DNA of 64,000 nucleotides. Source: Melanocharis versteri. Its lineage: Eukaryota; Chordata; Aves; Passeriformes; Melanocharitidae. Both the position numbers and the translations under genes were made by a program. Shown here in pieces: positions 38,701 through 51,954 of this stretch. The notes under the pieces were generated by a model that did not search any database, was not told the DNA's origin, and worked only from the letters and a program-made list of their open reading frames with translations. The DNA lies in NCBI GenBank assembly GCA_013397845.1, contig VZTG01010146.1, positions 558,001-622,000 on the forward strand, given 5' to 3'. Numbering within the stretch: the stretch's first letter is position 1; each line of letters opens with the position of its first letter.

Positions 38701-39014
38701 TTATAACATTCTAAGTAAGTTTTTTTCAGTTAAACCTATAGGAATCTTAAAAAAAAAAAAACAACAAACAATTGAGATTTATGATGATCCTTTGATTTAA
38801 CTGGATTATATCTAAAAGTAGACTCTTCATTACATAAACTCAAGCCTACAATTATAATTTATAAAGCTTTCTTTACATAGATAATAAAAAGGCATTGGTC
38901 TTTTAATTGGCTTTAGTGACACTTCATATACAAACTAACTGGAATTACTTTTACTGCCTTATTTTCATAGTAGTGTGTATCATTTATTAAAATCAAAGGA
39001 ACTTCAAAAGCAAT
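35711..39014. other. Unique A+T-rich DNA; possible regulatory patch
   Basis: No transposon or gene is recognised over 3.3 kb. The part at about 37180-37400 has a POU octamer ATTTGCAT at 37286-37293, a neighbouring TTTTGCATAT, and no repeat signature. It is noted as a possible conserved non-coding element in the findings. Confidence 0.5.
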
Positions 39015-39203
39015 TTGAATTCCAACAGCAATGGAATGTTCTACCAAGGGATGTATTGGATTATCTATTCTGTAACATTTTCACATCAAGACGAAAACCG
39101 CTTTTGGAAGAGTTAATGCAATTAGTGGGCTCTACACGGCAGGAAAAAATATTCTGTAGCTAGAGAAGTACAGCAGATAGAGCTATATGACTCTAAAGAT
39201 TGG
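39015..39203 (+). mobile_element. Ancient amniote CR1 3' fragment (CR1/L3-like)
   Basis: The segment follows the same old CR1 type as 17180-17360, in the opposite orientation. It has GGAATGTTCTACCAAGGGAT, then a segment matching 'ttggattctctatc', TCAAGAC, a match to 'ttattgggctctatacaggaa', and an end resembling 'cagactagatgatctaatggtcc'. The terminal part (CAGATAGAGCTATATGACT) aligns with the corresponding part of the other copy. It is diverged and inert. The frame at 38975-39163 is read-through of this relic, not a gene. Confidence 0.65.
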
Positions 39204-40849
39204 ATTTGCCCCCAGATTTCCTGGTGGTTTTGAACACAGGAAACTACAAAAGGTTGTCTCTGGAGTTACGGTATTGAGTATTGAGTCCAAACATATAGCA
39301 TAATTTTTCTATGTTATGCAAGCTATTTGGTAGCTCTTATCAAAAAAATGATTTAAAAATGCTGTTAACTTAGATGAGATAGGATTTTCCTGATTAGTAT
39401 TTTGGTGAATCTTCAGTGCTTTAGAAACAGAAATCTTTTCAAAATACAGATTATGGTCAAATCTACTCCAGTTGGTACTTCAGTCCCTTTTAAATTATGT
39501 TCAAAAATCTCTGTAACTGTTAATGTTTTCAGGCATTTTGAAAAACTGCTTAATTCTTGAAGCTACCAAACAGCCACAGTTAGGTAATTAAAGTGAAATT
39601 GTTCCTAGACTTTTTTATAGCTCTGACAGAGCTGAGAAAATTGTCAGTGCTGTCTTACACGAAGTACAGGTTCTCAGCCTTTCCTCTGTAAGTACATAAA
39701 CACTAACTCTCAGTCTCTCTAAAGCTGGGCTTAGACACACCTGAGGCAGCTGTGCACAGTGCCAGGAAAAGTAAGGCTCAACTTGACCCATTTCCTGAAG
39801 GACCTATGGGTATATCACAGACATGTCCTTATCTGATTAGGATGAGCAGAAGGGTGAGGGGTTTTAAGATTAAAATATATTCATATGTTTGTGTGTGTTT
39901 GTATGGATTTATATTACATCTGTTATATATCTAAACATTTATGTATGCATATATAACATACATATAATGCTGTCACATATGGGCCATGCAGAGTTCAAAA
40001 ATTAATTAATTTGAATCTTGTGCCAAAACATTAACTCACAGATCTTATTGGTGGATATTCGGATAATGCTTAGACCTGAATTAAAACACTTAGAAGCATG
40101 TGGACTATAATTTACTTTACCTCAAATGTTAGAAGTTACTGGATTTAGCCACCATGACAAACTCCCTCAGATGCTGAGGGGAAAAAAAAAAATTCAAAAC
40201 TGCATTAGCTGCATTTTGTGTATTTCCCTTAAAATTAAACTAGGGAGGTCTTTGTCTTCTCTTCCCACACAGCTTGCTGGGAGTTCTCTGCCAGAGACTG
40301 CCTTTTCCCATAACTTACAACTCAAGATATTTTCATTAGAAAGAACCACTTTGTGAACATCTTTAATAAGTTACATGTCCTCTGAAACCTTCCCTGTAGT
40401 CCTGGCATTTAATCTTTCTTCCTGCAACTTATTTTCTTCTTGTCAAAGAAGTAGTTTTCTCCTATTAACCGTGGTCAGCTAACCAGAAAGGTAGATTAAT
40501 ACTGGTGGATGAATACTAGAGAAGTGATAAAGCCTATCTGTGAGAGCAAGGAAGAGAAAAGGAAAGTAGGACCAGCCCAGTTGCCATCAGACAGGTGTTA
40601 GATCATCAAAGTTAAGATAGCAAACTGAGTCCTTGTCATTCATAGTCCTGTTACACAATCTCTTTTCTACTGAATCTAGTATTTTACATCTGTGTGAACA
40701 CTGATAAACTTATTTATACATACCATTAAATAGGATAAGAAAATAAACACAGCTCACCATTAAAATCTCTCATTAATCGCTTTGGGATGATAATGGATTT
40801 GACCAACAATTGTCAAAATTCTTATTCTAATATAATGCATGCATTCCTA

Positions 40850-40892
40850 GTGCACGCACATATGTTTGCATGTGTGCATGTATACATACGTA
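40850..40892. repeat. Alternating purine-pyrimidine tract
   Basis: The run TGCACGCACATATGT and what follows to ACATACGTAG alternates purine and pyrimidine over about 42 bp with one break (a TT step). This is the composition associated with Z-DNA-prone sequence. Confidence 0.75.
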
Positions 40893-43800
40893 GTATAGAA
40901 TGCAACCGTAGCCCGTACATATACTTAGTATACTACAAATATTTCCATATAATAATTAAAAGTATTATTTTTTACCATTAGTATGTTTACTTTCAGAATT
41001 TGAAAAATAATTTCGGAAACCAGACTTTCTGGATAATTTTCTCTTTTTTTCTGTGAATGAATATCCATCAAAGTTTAGAGTGTGCATGTGTATGCAAATA
41101 TGTAAATATATTTTATTAATTGCTCTAACATATGCAACTGCAATTTATAGATGGATGGAACCACTAAAAGAATTGCAAACTATATTTCTTTTAACCTATA
41201 CCTACAGAGTATTTGTATTAATAATATTTTAGTGGCAGACAGAAAGAAAAATTTGTTGTGTCACACTGGAGTCTGTTTTTGCAGATTTTCCCCCTAGCAT
41301 CAGAAGGTTTTGTGTTACATCAATTTATGCAGTAAAAAGCTGAAACAAGCAGAATGATGACGAGAGGTGGAGTTAAGAGTTAAACATGCATATGGGTTTT
41401 TTTCTTCTTTTTTTTCCTGTTTGTGTAGCACACATTTGTCAGAGGACTAAGGAAATTTCCCTTTACCTTTTATTGCAGAAATTCCAAAATAAACTACAGG
41501 TGGGGAGTGTGAGTAGGATAAACTGTTACTGGAAATTCCACAGAGAAATTTTCTTGCAGCTAATTAAAATGTAAGCCTTTAAGTAACACCTATTCTTTCA
41601 CCAGAATTTCTTCTTTACACTGAAATATTTATTTCAGAATTCTTTCTCAGGACTTTCATCCATAATGAAATTAAATTCCTTTCATATCCATTCATTTAGA
41701 ATGTAAGCTATTTAATGTGTACATACAGAGAGGAATCACAATAGTGATAATAAATATTCTCAGTGCTGGTATTATGTTTGATGTTGCACCTAGTAGAAAA
41801 TAAAAAGATTTCTGTTTTAAGACACAAGAACTAGAGAACAAAAAAATGCCAAATGCACTTGTATCCTTACAAGAGGGGGGTTAGGGGGAAAAGTATTTCA
41901 ATAGCTGTTTTTCTCTTTTGGAGCAAATCTTGGTTTATTATGAAGACAACTGCTCCCTCCCACAGCTGAGACCGCTGCAAGGTGTCTCTTACTGAAGCCT
42001 GCTACTCCCGGGTTGCAGGAGATCAACATTTATCTTCTGCACACACACATCAAAGGATCTTCAAATACAGGCAGTAGGTAAAGAGGGAGAAAGGTAAAAT
42101 AGCTGCCAACTTAGGACATGTTTTTTGAGGAGAAAAAGCCAGGCTCTGCAAAGAGAGTGTACAGGTATGAGAGGTAGAAGACAAAATATTCCGGCTGTTT
42201 TCTGGCTGGTAGGTCTTTCCTGCGCACCAAAAGTCCTGTTTTACGCGTAGACTTGAAAGGAGATGGTTGTTTGCCTTTAGCTACCAGTAAAGGACATTGC
42301 AGACACCAGCTAAGGGATTTAAATGGCAAGCAGAAATTGTGTTAACATTATTGTATTGTATGCAGAATTAAGCATGTGCCAGTGCCCAGTGTCTACATAT
42401 AATTCCAGGATAGCTGTAGGGAGGTTGAAGATACTGATTCTTTCTGTGATGTTAGTTCCGGCCTCAACAACACTCCTGAAAATGCTGATGGTTGCCCATT
42501 AGCTTTTCAGTGCTCCCCAAACCTTTTTCCATAAGATTCTTTCCTGAAACCCGGAGTTTCTGTATCATACAGCAATAGATACATAAGATGCTGTTACATT
42601 TTATGTTATAAAAAATGTGTATGCCTTCTGTCTGTCTGGGACCTCCCTGCAAGGATGCTAAAACGTGGTTTTAGTCATATTTTACTTTCCTATGAAATTC
42701 CTTCTTGTTTCATTAAAGTATCAAGGATTGGGATACTCACATCTACTTTATCCATGGGTAGCAGTGTGTCTTCTGGTGGTCCTAGTTCCCAAGGCATATT
42801 TTTCCACATCCTGTTGTCCATTCCCTAAGAATTTTCACTTCTACAAAAGAACAAGGAAGGGGTGATGATTTTTATGGACAGTCATTCTCTGACCCTGTAT
42901 AAGCAGCAGATGACCAGCAGCCATACATTTAAATGCCTGAAGGAGACTTGATTTGCTTTTCTTTTATTTTTCTTTTCCTTTCTTTCACTTCTCCTTAAAA
43001 GAAAAGCAAAGCCTTGCTTACAGACTGCGCATCCAAGAACATGAAATAAGGCACATAACTCTAAGGATTCTGCACCTTCACTCATTCCTGAAAAAGTGGA
43101 ATATAATGAGATCATAGTGGTCATTGTGTTCGGATTGAGCTCAAAAGCCAGGAACAGTCTTGATACTTTAAAAGTACTTCTGTGTTCTATTGATATTACA
43201 CAACCGATAAATAATTTTCACTTGAGCTATGAAACACATTTTCTCTCACAAGTGTTGAACCCTTAGCTTTTCCTCTATGTGTTTTGTATTTTAGGCTGTG
43301 TAGTATAATTCACTGTTTTAAGTGCTATGAAGCAAAATTCTTTATAGACTTCATCTTGCGGAAGATGAAATCAGAAGCCATCATAAACATTCAGAATTTT
43401 AACTTATTTCTTTTCATAGTAACAGCCACATTCCATTTTGTATTTCACACTAAATAAGTAAATAGGGTAGTTTGATTTGGCAATGCAGTTTTCTGATCTT
43501 TGTTGTTTTAGGTAGTTGGCTACTTTATCTAAAACTCCTGAATAGATATAGGCTAAGGTTATGTAAACCAGAGGTCTTGCCCATATTTTTAAATTTTGTT
43601 TCATTTTAACTTTCTTAGAAGAAACAAGGGATGCCCCCAAATTCTTTGAAGTATATCTGCACATTTCCACAGACATTAGTACAAGAAATTATTTGGTAGA
43701 TAAAAATGTTTTGCTTGCAGCTCATTTTCCTTATCAGTAATAGAGAAGTTTTAAGTAGCTTTATTATGCTGCTCTAGATTGCTTTAACCTTGATTTTTTA

Positions 43801-46800
43801 CACATGTAATTGCGGTTTTTTCCTAACATGAAAGAGTTATGGAACATGTGTTCAGATGTAATGACAATCGATGTTGAAGGAAGGACCTGTTTCTAAATCT
43901 CTGTAACAGACTCACCACGTGATTATAGCACAGTTAGCACCAGGACACTCATTGACCCATACATTTTTTTTATTTAGATATTTTCTTGTTCATAATGTAG
44001 GTAAAAAATTCCATCATTTACTTCTCATTTCACAATGGTATGGACAAACTAAGATTTGGTGTTGCTGAATAAGCAGACAGTTTCTCTTTGCTTTCTTTGC
44101 ACAGACTGTGGGGTCCAGGCACCCCTAGAGCCTTATTGCCAAATCTGCCCCACAACAGCAGAAGAGTCACAGGCTGTGGGGGAGGCTATGGAAGGGATGC
44201 CTTGCACATTCTCATCTGTCCACTAGCAGAATGAATGCAATTAATTCTCTGAAACTTATATACGTTCGGTTCTTGGATGGATAAATTACACGTATCCTCG
44301 TCAGGGAGAAAAATCCACGTAAAAGTTCATCACCTTAGTCAAAATCTGGCATTTAGGCAGGCAAGGTACATGACGTGGGACTACTGAGAATGTGCCTACG
44401 CAAGCCTCATGGAATTATACAACAAAATAGGAAGACCTGCCACAACTGAATTTATTATTTAGTGTTATTCCTAACTTTATTTTAAGTAAAGTAAAAGAAC
44501 TGCATAAAGCAGAGTAAGCAATGCAAAACCAACAAGGTTTCCACAACTATTTTAAGAGAGAGTGCATTGTGAGTCTGCCCCCTGCCAAGAAACTAAAATT
44601 ATATATCGATATACACATCCCGGATTTTGCAGAAGTAGGATTTTGATGAGATGAAACCATCAGTAACAGTGACCTGTGTTGGTAGGATGACAGTGTGTTA
44701 TTTTTAAATTCTTCTCAGTAAACAACTGCATATGCTCACCTGTGTTGTATATGTGAAAAAAACATATCCAGTCTAAGATATAAAGCAAGACTTCTGTGGA
44801 AGCAAAAGCAGGTTCATCATGATTATGTAATTATTTTTTAAAAGCTAAATTTCTTTTTTATTTACAAGGTGAGAGGGCAATAAAGGATCTCACAAACTGC
44901 TACTTTTTAAAGAACTTCAGGAATCAAATGGAATTTTTTTTAAAAAATTGTATTAATTCCAGATTGAAATCCCATATATCCAATTTTAGCCCACTGCACA
45001 TTTTTACAGCTGACTGTACAGTTGGAACTTCTGGAAATGAGAGCTTTTATTATGGAAATGCTGGCATAGTTTTAGCTGGGGTCGGCACACGCAGCATACT
45101 GTAATGTGCTTTAAAACTTGAGATGGAGACCAGAAGTCTGAGGCTCAACAGTAGCAAACCCAGTATGTATGAAACACAAGCCTCCCCCAAAAAAGTCACA
45201 CAAGACTGCTGCTTCAGGCATAACTCTCATTGATTTAAAGGTCAAAATGAACCTCATGGTGTTTGTCTAAAAAGAAGATGGTAACGATGTGCTTTGCATG
45301 CACAAGCGGAAATACTTGGAATAATAAAAGATATAGAAGAGCGTAACAAAATTCTGATATGTATAAAACTAAGTGATCAGAAAAAAAAATAAAATTAGTT
45401 GTGTTAAGATGAAAAAATGTTAGTATTTTGAAACTATGTTAATATTTTATTTTGATTACTGACAATCAGAAGCATATTCCTCAGCCAAAAAGTGAATACT
45501 GGAATGTCAAATCACTCTAATTTATTCATCTGTATAATTTTAAAGTAACAGGTGAGATAGAGGCAGTGCTATACCAGACTGATCAGTGTGAAACAATAGA
45601 CTGAAACTGCAGCAAATGATGTGAGAAAATGAGTTCTCTTGGCAAGGTCCATAAGGCGAGAATAAAACAGCCTGATCATCTCACTAATGTGGATTTAAAA
45701 TGAGAGTTCAGGATTATGAGTATAAAAAGTGTTGATTATCAGATAAATGGAGTCAGATGGACAATGACGTCCTTCCTAATTTTTACTGTGCTTAATGGCA
45801 AGTGACTTGGCACACGTTTAGTACACATAAATACAGTCCTTTCATTTTCTAGCCTTTCTTATTTCTCTCTTTATTCCTTACCTTCCCATTTTTCATTCAC
45901 CTTCTCCTATGCTTCCAAGCTCGATACAGCTATTCAATACATCTCACTCTCCTGGTCACTTCAGACAGGATAAATTCACGCTCTAAGCTGTACATTAACC
46001 TGCCACCCCCAGACACACAAATGCTTGCCTAGCGGGGGCTGTGTAAAACACTAGTGCAGTGTGGATGTGCACTAAATTTAGGAGGATAATCCTTGATCTC
46101 TCCCACAGCTGTTACAGATGGAGTGACATGTTTTCTTGTAATTCTGATGATGTTTGTCGCAACTGATTGTTTCACAGGACCACGGAGTGTCTGCTTCCAA
46201 ATTCAGACATTGGCATTATGAAAATATGAAAAGAAATACAGAATAATTTTTGTGGAATGCTCTTATGTGTGCTAAGTGATGTGTTCAGTCTGAGGAGCCA
46301 GTCACCCATCCACTTAATTCATTTATCTCTATTCTACCCAAGTTTCATCCTGTTCTCAAGATGTTTATTTCCATGTGGGGAAATTCAGGCCCTTTGGATT
46401 CCCCAATGATGTCTTTCTTTTTTTCCTCCCTTTGTTCTTCCATTCATTCTTGTTTTATTTATGTGTTTGTTCGTTACTTTCTTTCTTGGCTATGTAAACT
46501 TCTAGTTCATCTTTCATGAACAAAATAAATTTGAAAAGTCGTGGCATTCAGGATTTTCCCTGATATCTTGCTAAGAATATAATCACTGTCCTTAATTAGG
46601 AATGGAGAAAAGGGAGTTATCCAGAATATCAAAAGGATTTAAAAGTTCTTTACATGGTGCTGATGATTTTCTGTATTCTGCCACATGTCTTCTTAGAAAG
46701 TGATTTTTTCAATTCTTTCTTTAAAATCGTCCAATGAGGACACCAGTATTAACTGAACAAGTGGTTTGATAACCTCCATTTTCCATATTGCTAGAATCTG

Positions 46801-48079
46801 TGATGCAAAAATGCTACAGTTCTGTAGTCAACCTTCTCTTTTTCCTAGTCTCCTCACCAGAACCACAGTTTTTTCTCTGGATTGATCAGTTATTTCTTTG
46901 ATAACATTGATCTCTGTGCTTGTTCAGAACTTTTTATACCGACATATATGTGCCTGCATAGGTTCCTCATTTCAAGTTCTGTAATGTGTAATTTAGAGCT
47001 CAGAAATATATGTAATATATTTCAGACATCAGTTATGTTCAAATCTCAAAGTGCTCTAGGCTTTCTCAATATTTTTAAGTGTGATCAATTATATGCTGGA
47101 TTTATCTATTTTTTCACTGGTTTCAAAGTATAGCACCTGTGGCAGGTACCGTGTGGGCCTGGAATATATATTATTTGAAATCGTTTCTGCTACAGATGAG
47201 CCTTTTTCATTGATTTATACACTCCTTTTTGATCACTACTTCCCAGAAAATCCCAGCAACTATAAAATGCAGTTTTAAAAGAAATAATTAGAAAATGCTG
47301 TTGTAAAAATGAAGATTATGGTAGTATAAAAATTACTAATACTGAAATGATTAAGTGTACAGATTAGATGTTGCAGCTGAAGCTCAGTATGAAACAGTAT
47401 GAACAAAAAATGGAAGCCCACTCTCGTACACTGTTGCATAAGTTCTCACTAGGCAGTAGTTTAACAGTAAAAAGAAGAAAACCACAAAACTCCCTCCAAT
47501 ATCCTAAACCAGCATTTTTTAACTAAGTGTATAAAATTAGTACTATTTCTACAGATTTGAAAATAATGAGTATGGTATCTTTATCGTTTCTTTATTATAT
47601 CTCTAGAGAGATGGACAAGCAAAATGGTCATGTATAATTTATCCTGTAGGGAGAAAGATTTTTAGACAGTGGAGTTTTTACACAGGCAGAATGAAAATAA
47701 GGAAAAGGATATGAAGCTGAATTTTAAATATAGTTTTATATAATACACCAGTAAAATCAATGGTATTTGGCAAATGTGTGTATGTGTGCATGTGATTGGC
47801 TTAAATATATATTCAGGTATTTGGGTGAAAAGTCTCATTTGTGCTTGCCAAAAGCTACACCAATCCCAGCTCAGGTAGGTGATGGAGATGGGGGAGCCAG
47901 ATTTTCCAAGCCAGAAAAGTGGGGCTTATTTTAGCCTGGCATAATTTCAAAAGTGACACTACATCAATGCAAAAGGAATGCTAAAACAATATGGCTAGAG
48001 TCAGCATCTCATCTTGGTTATTTCCAGTTGAAAAGTGCACTGATAACAAAGAAAGGGGAAGTTATTTACCAATTACCAG

Positions 48080-48133
48080 ATATTTGTGAGCTATCTTTAC
48101 ACATTAATATTTGTGAGTGATCTTGTACAAAGG
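48080..48133. repeat. 27-bp duplication
   Basis: ATATTTGTGAG begins at 48080 and again at 48107, each followed by a similar ATC/TTTAC-type segment. The second copy is diverged. Confidence 0.6.
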
Positions 48134-49761
48134 CTCTTGAAGACAGACCTTTCTTTTTTCATGCTTTTGCAATATCTGGAAACATTACATATTTTCCAGT
48201 CTCTACGTATTTAATTGTCATGGATAAAAGGCATGTTTGCAAGATCTTCAGTTAGCTATCAAGTACAATTTCCACAAAATAAAGAGGCTTCCAAAGAAAA
48301 GGCAAGGAGATTGGCAGTGAATGGATGAATCTCAGAAGAATCCCAAGCGCTGTAAATAAGCCTTCTTTGAGTGCTTACTCCATGCACATGCATACAACTG
48401 GTAATTCCTGCCGGTTTGCAGGAAGATATTTAGACTCCCCAGTAAACACTGGCCTAATTTCTGGAAATCTGTTCATAGTATTAGTCCAAGAGTTAGAAAG
48501 TGCTCTCCAGACTGCTTTGAAGACAGTGAGGCAGATACATAACTGAATGTATGCAGGTCTATAGATTTTGAATGACTGCACTTCCTCCTTGAATCAATAA
48601 TGTAAGATTAATGTTTTGTGTTCCTCAAGAATTCAGAAAATCAGATAGAATTTTAAGCCCAGCTCTTATTTATTTAGAATCTCATTTATCATATCTGAAG
48701 TTAATTCTGCTATTTTCTTTCAGTCACTAAGGAAAAAAAATTACTTACATAGGTAAGAAGTGATGCATATTAAATTATTTTCAAATTTAAATGTAGTCAG
48801 CTCATCTTCAAATGTAAAGATATTTACATTACATAAAATATTTGTTACACAGATGAGATGGACTTGTCCTTGTAGTTAATTGAGGAGTATTTATCATGCA
48901 TTTTTAATAGGTGTATAGGAACTCTGTTGAGTAATAAAATAGAAATGCTTCTACAATGCCAAACTTCTGAGCAGCTTTTAAATAATTATAATTTATACCA
49001 CTTCAAAGTGTTACTTCAGCAACTGGAATACCCTGATCTCAGTTATCTTGAGCTTGGGATACAAGGGAGACTATTCAGTCACGGATCAATATAAACAGAA
49101 AGTTCAAGAACCGACATTTTGTCAACAATCAGTGTTAAAAAACGGTTTGATGACATTGGGTATGCAGTAGTTCCTCTTGTCTTCAGGATTATTCAAATAT
49201 CAGAACTTAATATCACAGTATAAAAACTCTCTTAGAGCCTCTTGAGCAGTTCCTAAAATTCATGCTTACATATGTGGCGTCTGTGGGAAAGACATTTCAT
49301 TTTATTTTACTTTTTTTAACTTCAGACCTCATGTAGTCTGGTTCCAAAGAATGAATGTCTGCTTGCAGCTGGAGTGCATTATGTGACTCCTGGAGTCCAT
49401 CTTCTACTTTAGTTTTATTCTAAAAAATGTTGAAAAATCCAGTTTCCAGTTTTTCAAAAAGCTTCCCAATGCAGACTAGAGCACAGTAAATGGGAAACTT
49501 GCTTAAATTACTTTGAAGCTTTTGTCTCTAAGACTGCTTGGGTACATAGAATGCATCTTTTCAGACAGTCCTTCCCCTTTGCAGAGTAAATCCATATTAA
49601 TTTTAATCTTTTATGCATATTTTAATTGTTAATCTGATTTATGCATTCCTGTAGGAGGATTTTCTTCTAGGGTAAGAAACTTTGGAAATTTGCAGAAATA
49701 GTCTGTGGTTTCCCAATTATCCTTATTTCTGTGTATGTATGTTCTTCTCTATGCTGTCACC

Positions 49762-50815
49762 TGTGTGTAGTGGTGCCAGGCACCCACCAAAGCTGCTCTC
49801 ACTCCCCTCCTTCAGCTGTACAGGGGAGAGAAAATATAACGAAGGGTTCATGAGTTGAGAGAAGGAACAGGAGAGATCGCTCACCAAATAAGATCATGGG
49901 CTAAACAGGTTCTAATTAGAGGTAATAATTGAATTTATTGCTGACAAAATCAAAGCAGGATAACGAGAAGTAAAATAAACCCTTCAAAACAGCTTCCCCC
50001 AACCCGTCCCTCCTTCCCAGCTCCACCTCCTTCCCCAGTGGCATAGGGAGAGAGGCAAGGGGGTTATGGTCAGTTCATAATACGTTGTTTCTCCAGCTGT
50101 TCAGGGAGAGGAGTCCTTCCTTTTTGTCATCATGGGGTCCTCCACCATGGACACAGCTCTCCATGGACTTCTGTAATGTGAGTCCATCTCATGAGCAACA
50201 GCACTCTGCAAACTGCTGCAATGGCAGTCTATCCCACCAGCAACAGTCCTCCCAAAACTGCTGCAGCCTGGGTCACTTTCCCGTGGAGCGCAGTCCTTCA
50301 AGGACAGGCTGCTCCAGCGTGGGGTCCTCTCTCCACAGGTCTCCCACGGGGTCGTAGCCTCATCTCAGGCATCCACCTGCTCTGGTGTGGGTCTCCTCCA
50401 CAGGCTGTAGATGGATCTCTGCATCCCCGTGGACCTTCACGGGCTGCAGGAGACAGCTGCCTCACCATGGTCTGCACCGCGGGCTGCAGGGGAATCTCAG
50501 CTCTGGCACCAGGAGCAGCTCCTCCCCCTCCTTCTTCACTGACCTTGGTGTCTGCAGAGCTGTTCCTCTCACTTATTCTCACCTCGCACTTCTCTGGCTA
50601 CAATCATATCTGTGCAATACTGTTTTTTCTTTCGTCTTAAATAGGTTACGACAGAGGCATTACCACCATAATTGGCCAAGCCTTGACCAGCTCATCCATC
50701 TTTGGAGCTGCCAGGGATTGGCTCTGCTGGACATGGAGGAAGCTTCTGGCACCTTCTCACAGAAGTCACCCTTTTAACCCTCCCCTCTTTTAACTGGGGG
50801 GTTGGGGGGGAGGCT
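49762..50815 (-). mobile_element. Endogenous retrovirus LTR-like element (songbird type)
   Basis: A GC-rich block of about 1.05 kb in A+T-rich surroundings. I recognise it as a repeat common in songbird genomes; the order of blocks fits an LTR on the minus strand. Reading that strand, the promoter side is at the right: a TATA-like TATTTAAG at 50636-50643, then a GC-rich section of imperfect repeats of roughly 30-45 bp built on 'ctccagcgtgggg' and 'cccacggggt' (about 50090-50500), then AATAAA at 49934-49939 and a 3' end near 49762. Frames of 94-149 codons inside (for example 50191-50640 plus and 50298-50582 minus) reflect low stop density in GC-rich DNA. No gag, pol or env sequence adjoins it, so it is probably a solo LTR. 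The right boundary is uncertain by up to 100 bp and no target duplication was confirmed. Confidence 0.65.
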
Positions 50816-51954
50816 ACAAGAGGTGTCTAAGGTTACGGTTAAGTCCTAAAAGTCATTAGAAAGCTTTGTGTTAGTGATAGAACAGCCTCTCTACCACCAA
50901 AAACTTTTTTTCACCTTTATTTTAGGCAGTGTGAAAAATATTCTTTGAGTTGTAGTTAAAAGGTACAAACATTCCTTGAATGAAATAATTCTTTTGCTGA
51001 TAGCACCCAAAGTGGTATATGACTGAAAGAAATATATACCATAAAAAGTTCAGCTGCTTTTCATGGATGAAAGACATTCCTTCTAAAGCGTTGACCAAGA
51101 TTATATTATTTTTTTTCAATGGGCTGTAGTTAGTTCTATGAGAGGAAAAGACCTGCAGCAAGTAGCCAGTATCCCAGATTACAGATCAAATCTGATTAGC
51201 TCCGAGTAATTACTTTGAAATCCTTCTTGGGTTTTATCCATTTGGAAAGAGTTTTCATTGGATTTTGACTAGCAATTACTCATAAATAGGAAAAAAAGAT
51301 GATTTTAATGGAAACGAAATTTGCTTAAGAATAGAAAGTAAACTGGAAGATCTGCAGTTTGTCAGTAGTGCTCACTATAATGCTTTTGCAACTCTTACAG
51401 AAAATTTATCAACATCCCTTACTCCCATTATCTGAAAACGAATATTAGAAAATATTGTGTGCACTCCATTTATTTACAATGCCATAAAAATAAAAATTAT
51501 TTAGATTTTTAGCATTAATGTTAAATGTTTCTCATATTTTTGTCTTCGATTTTGATAGTCACCTATAGGCAGCTCTTGCCTTTTGCAATGACAAAAAACA
51601 TCCCATGTACCATAAAGTGTCTAATTCAAACATCTGAATTTTCCACAGGTGATATATACAGTCCAGTCCCCCAATCAGTCCTCCGCCTGATATTCTAAGG
51701 CATCTAAAATACTATTGGATGCTAGTGGCCAGCAGCTGAATAAAATCCTTAGTGGTCAATGCAGATATGGTGGCCAGCAACTATGACTCCCATACAGGTG
51801 CAAGTAGAATTATTTTTTTTTAATCTACCAGACTCCATAGAAACATTGTCCTGTATATGTTTGGAATTTGAATCTACAGCCTTTACTTGAGTAAAATCAT
51901 CGTCACATTATGAATATAAATATTTTTCTTTATGTCCTCTACCCCATTTTATTG
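50816..51954. other. Unique A+T-rich DNA between LTR-like block and CR1
   Basis: No gene is recognised. The first 100 bp may still belong to the LTR-like element, because a pyrimidine-rich 'ctctctaccaccaaaaac' segment near 50890-50907 recalls the family's terminus. Confidence 0.45.

Larger units (their letters stand above)
39204..49761. other. Unique A+T-rich DNA, longest interval without recognised elements
   Basis: More than 10 kb with no recognised transposon or gene. It holds an alternating purine-pyrimidine tract (40850-40892), a pyrimidine-rich tract (42954-42995) and a 27-bp duplication (48080-48133). Open frames are all 90 codons or less. Confidence 0.5.

Noticed and set aside
38975..39163. 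62-codon frame that looks protein-like
   Set aside because: It coincides with an ancient CR1 3' fragment and is explained by it.
47870..47990. Faint similarity to a conserved amniote interspersed repeat
   Set aside because: Only short scattered word matches; not enough to name a family.
50191..50640. 149-codon open frame, the longest in the window
   Set aside because: It lies inside the GC-rich LTR-like repeat, where stop codons are rare, overlaps open frames on both strands, and lacks any domain.
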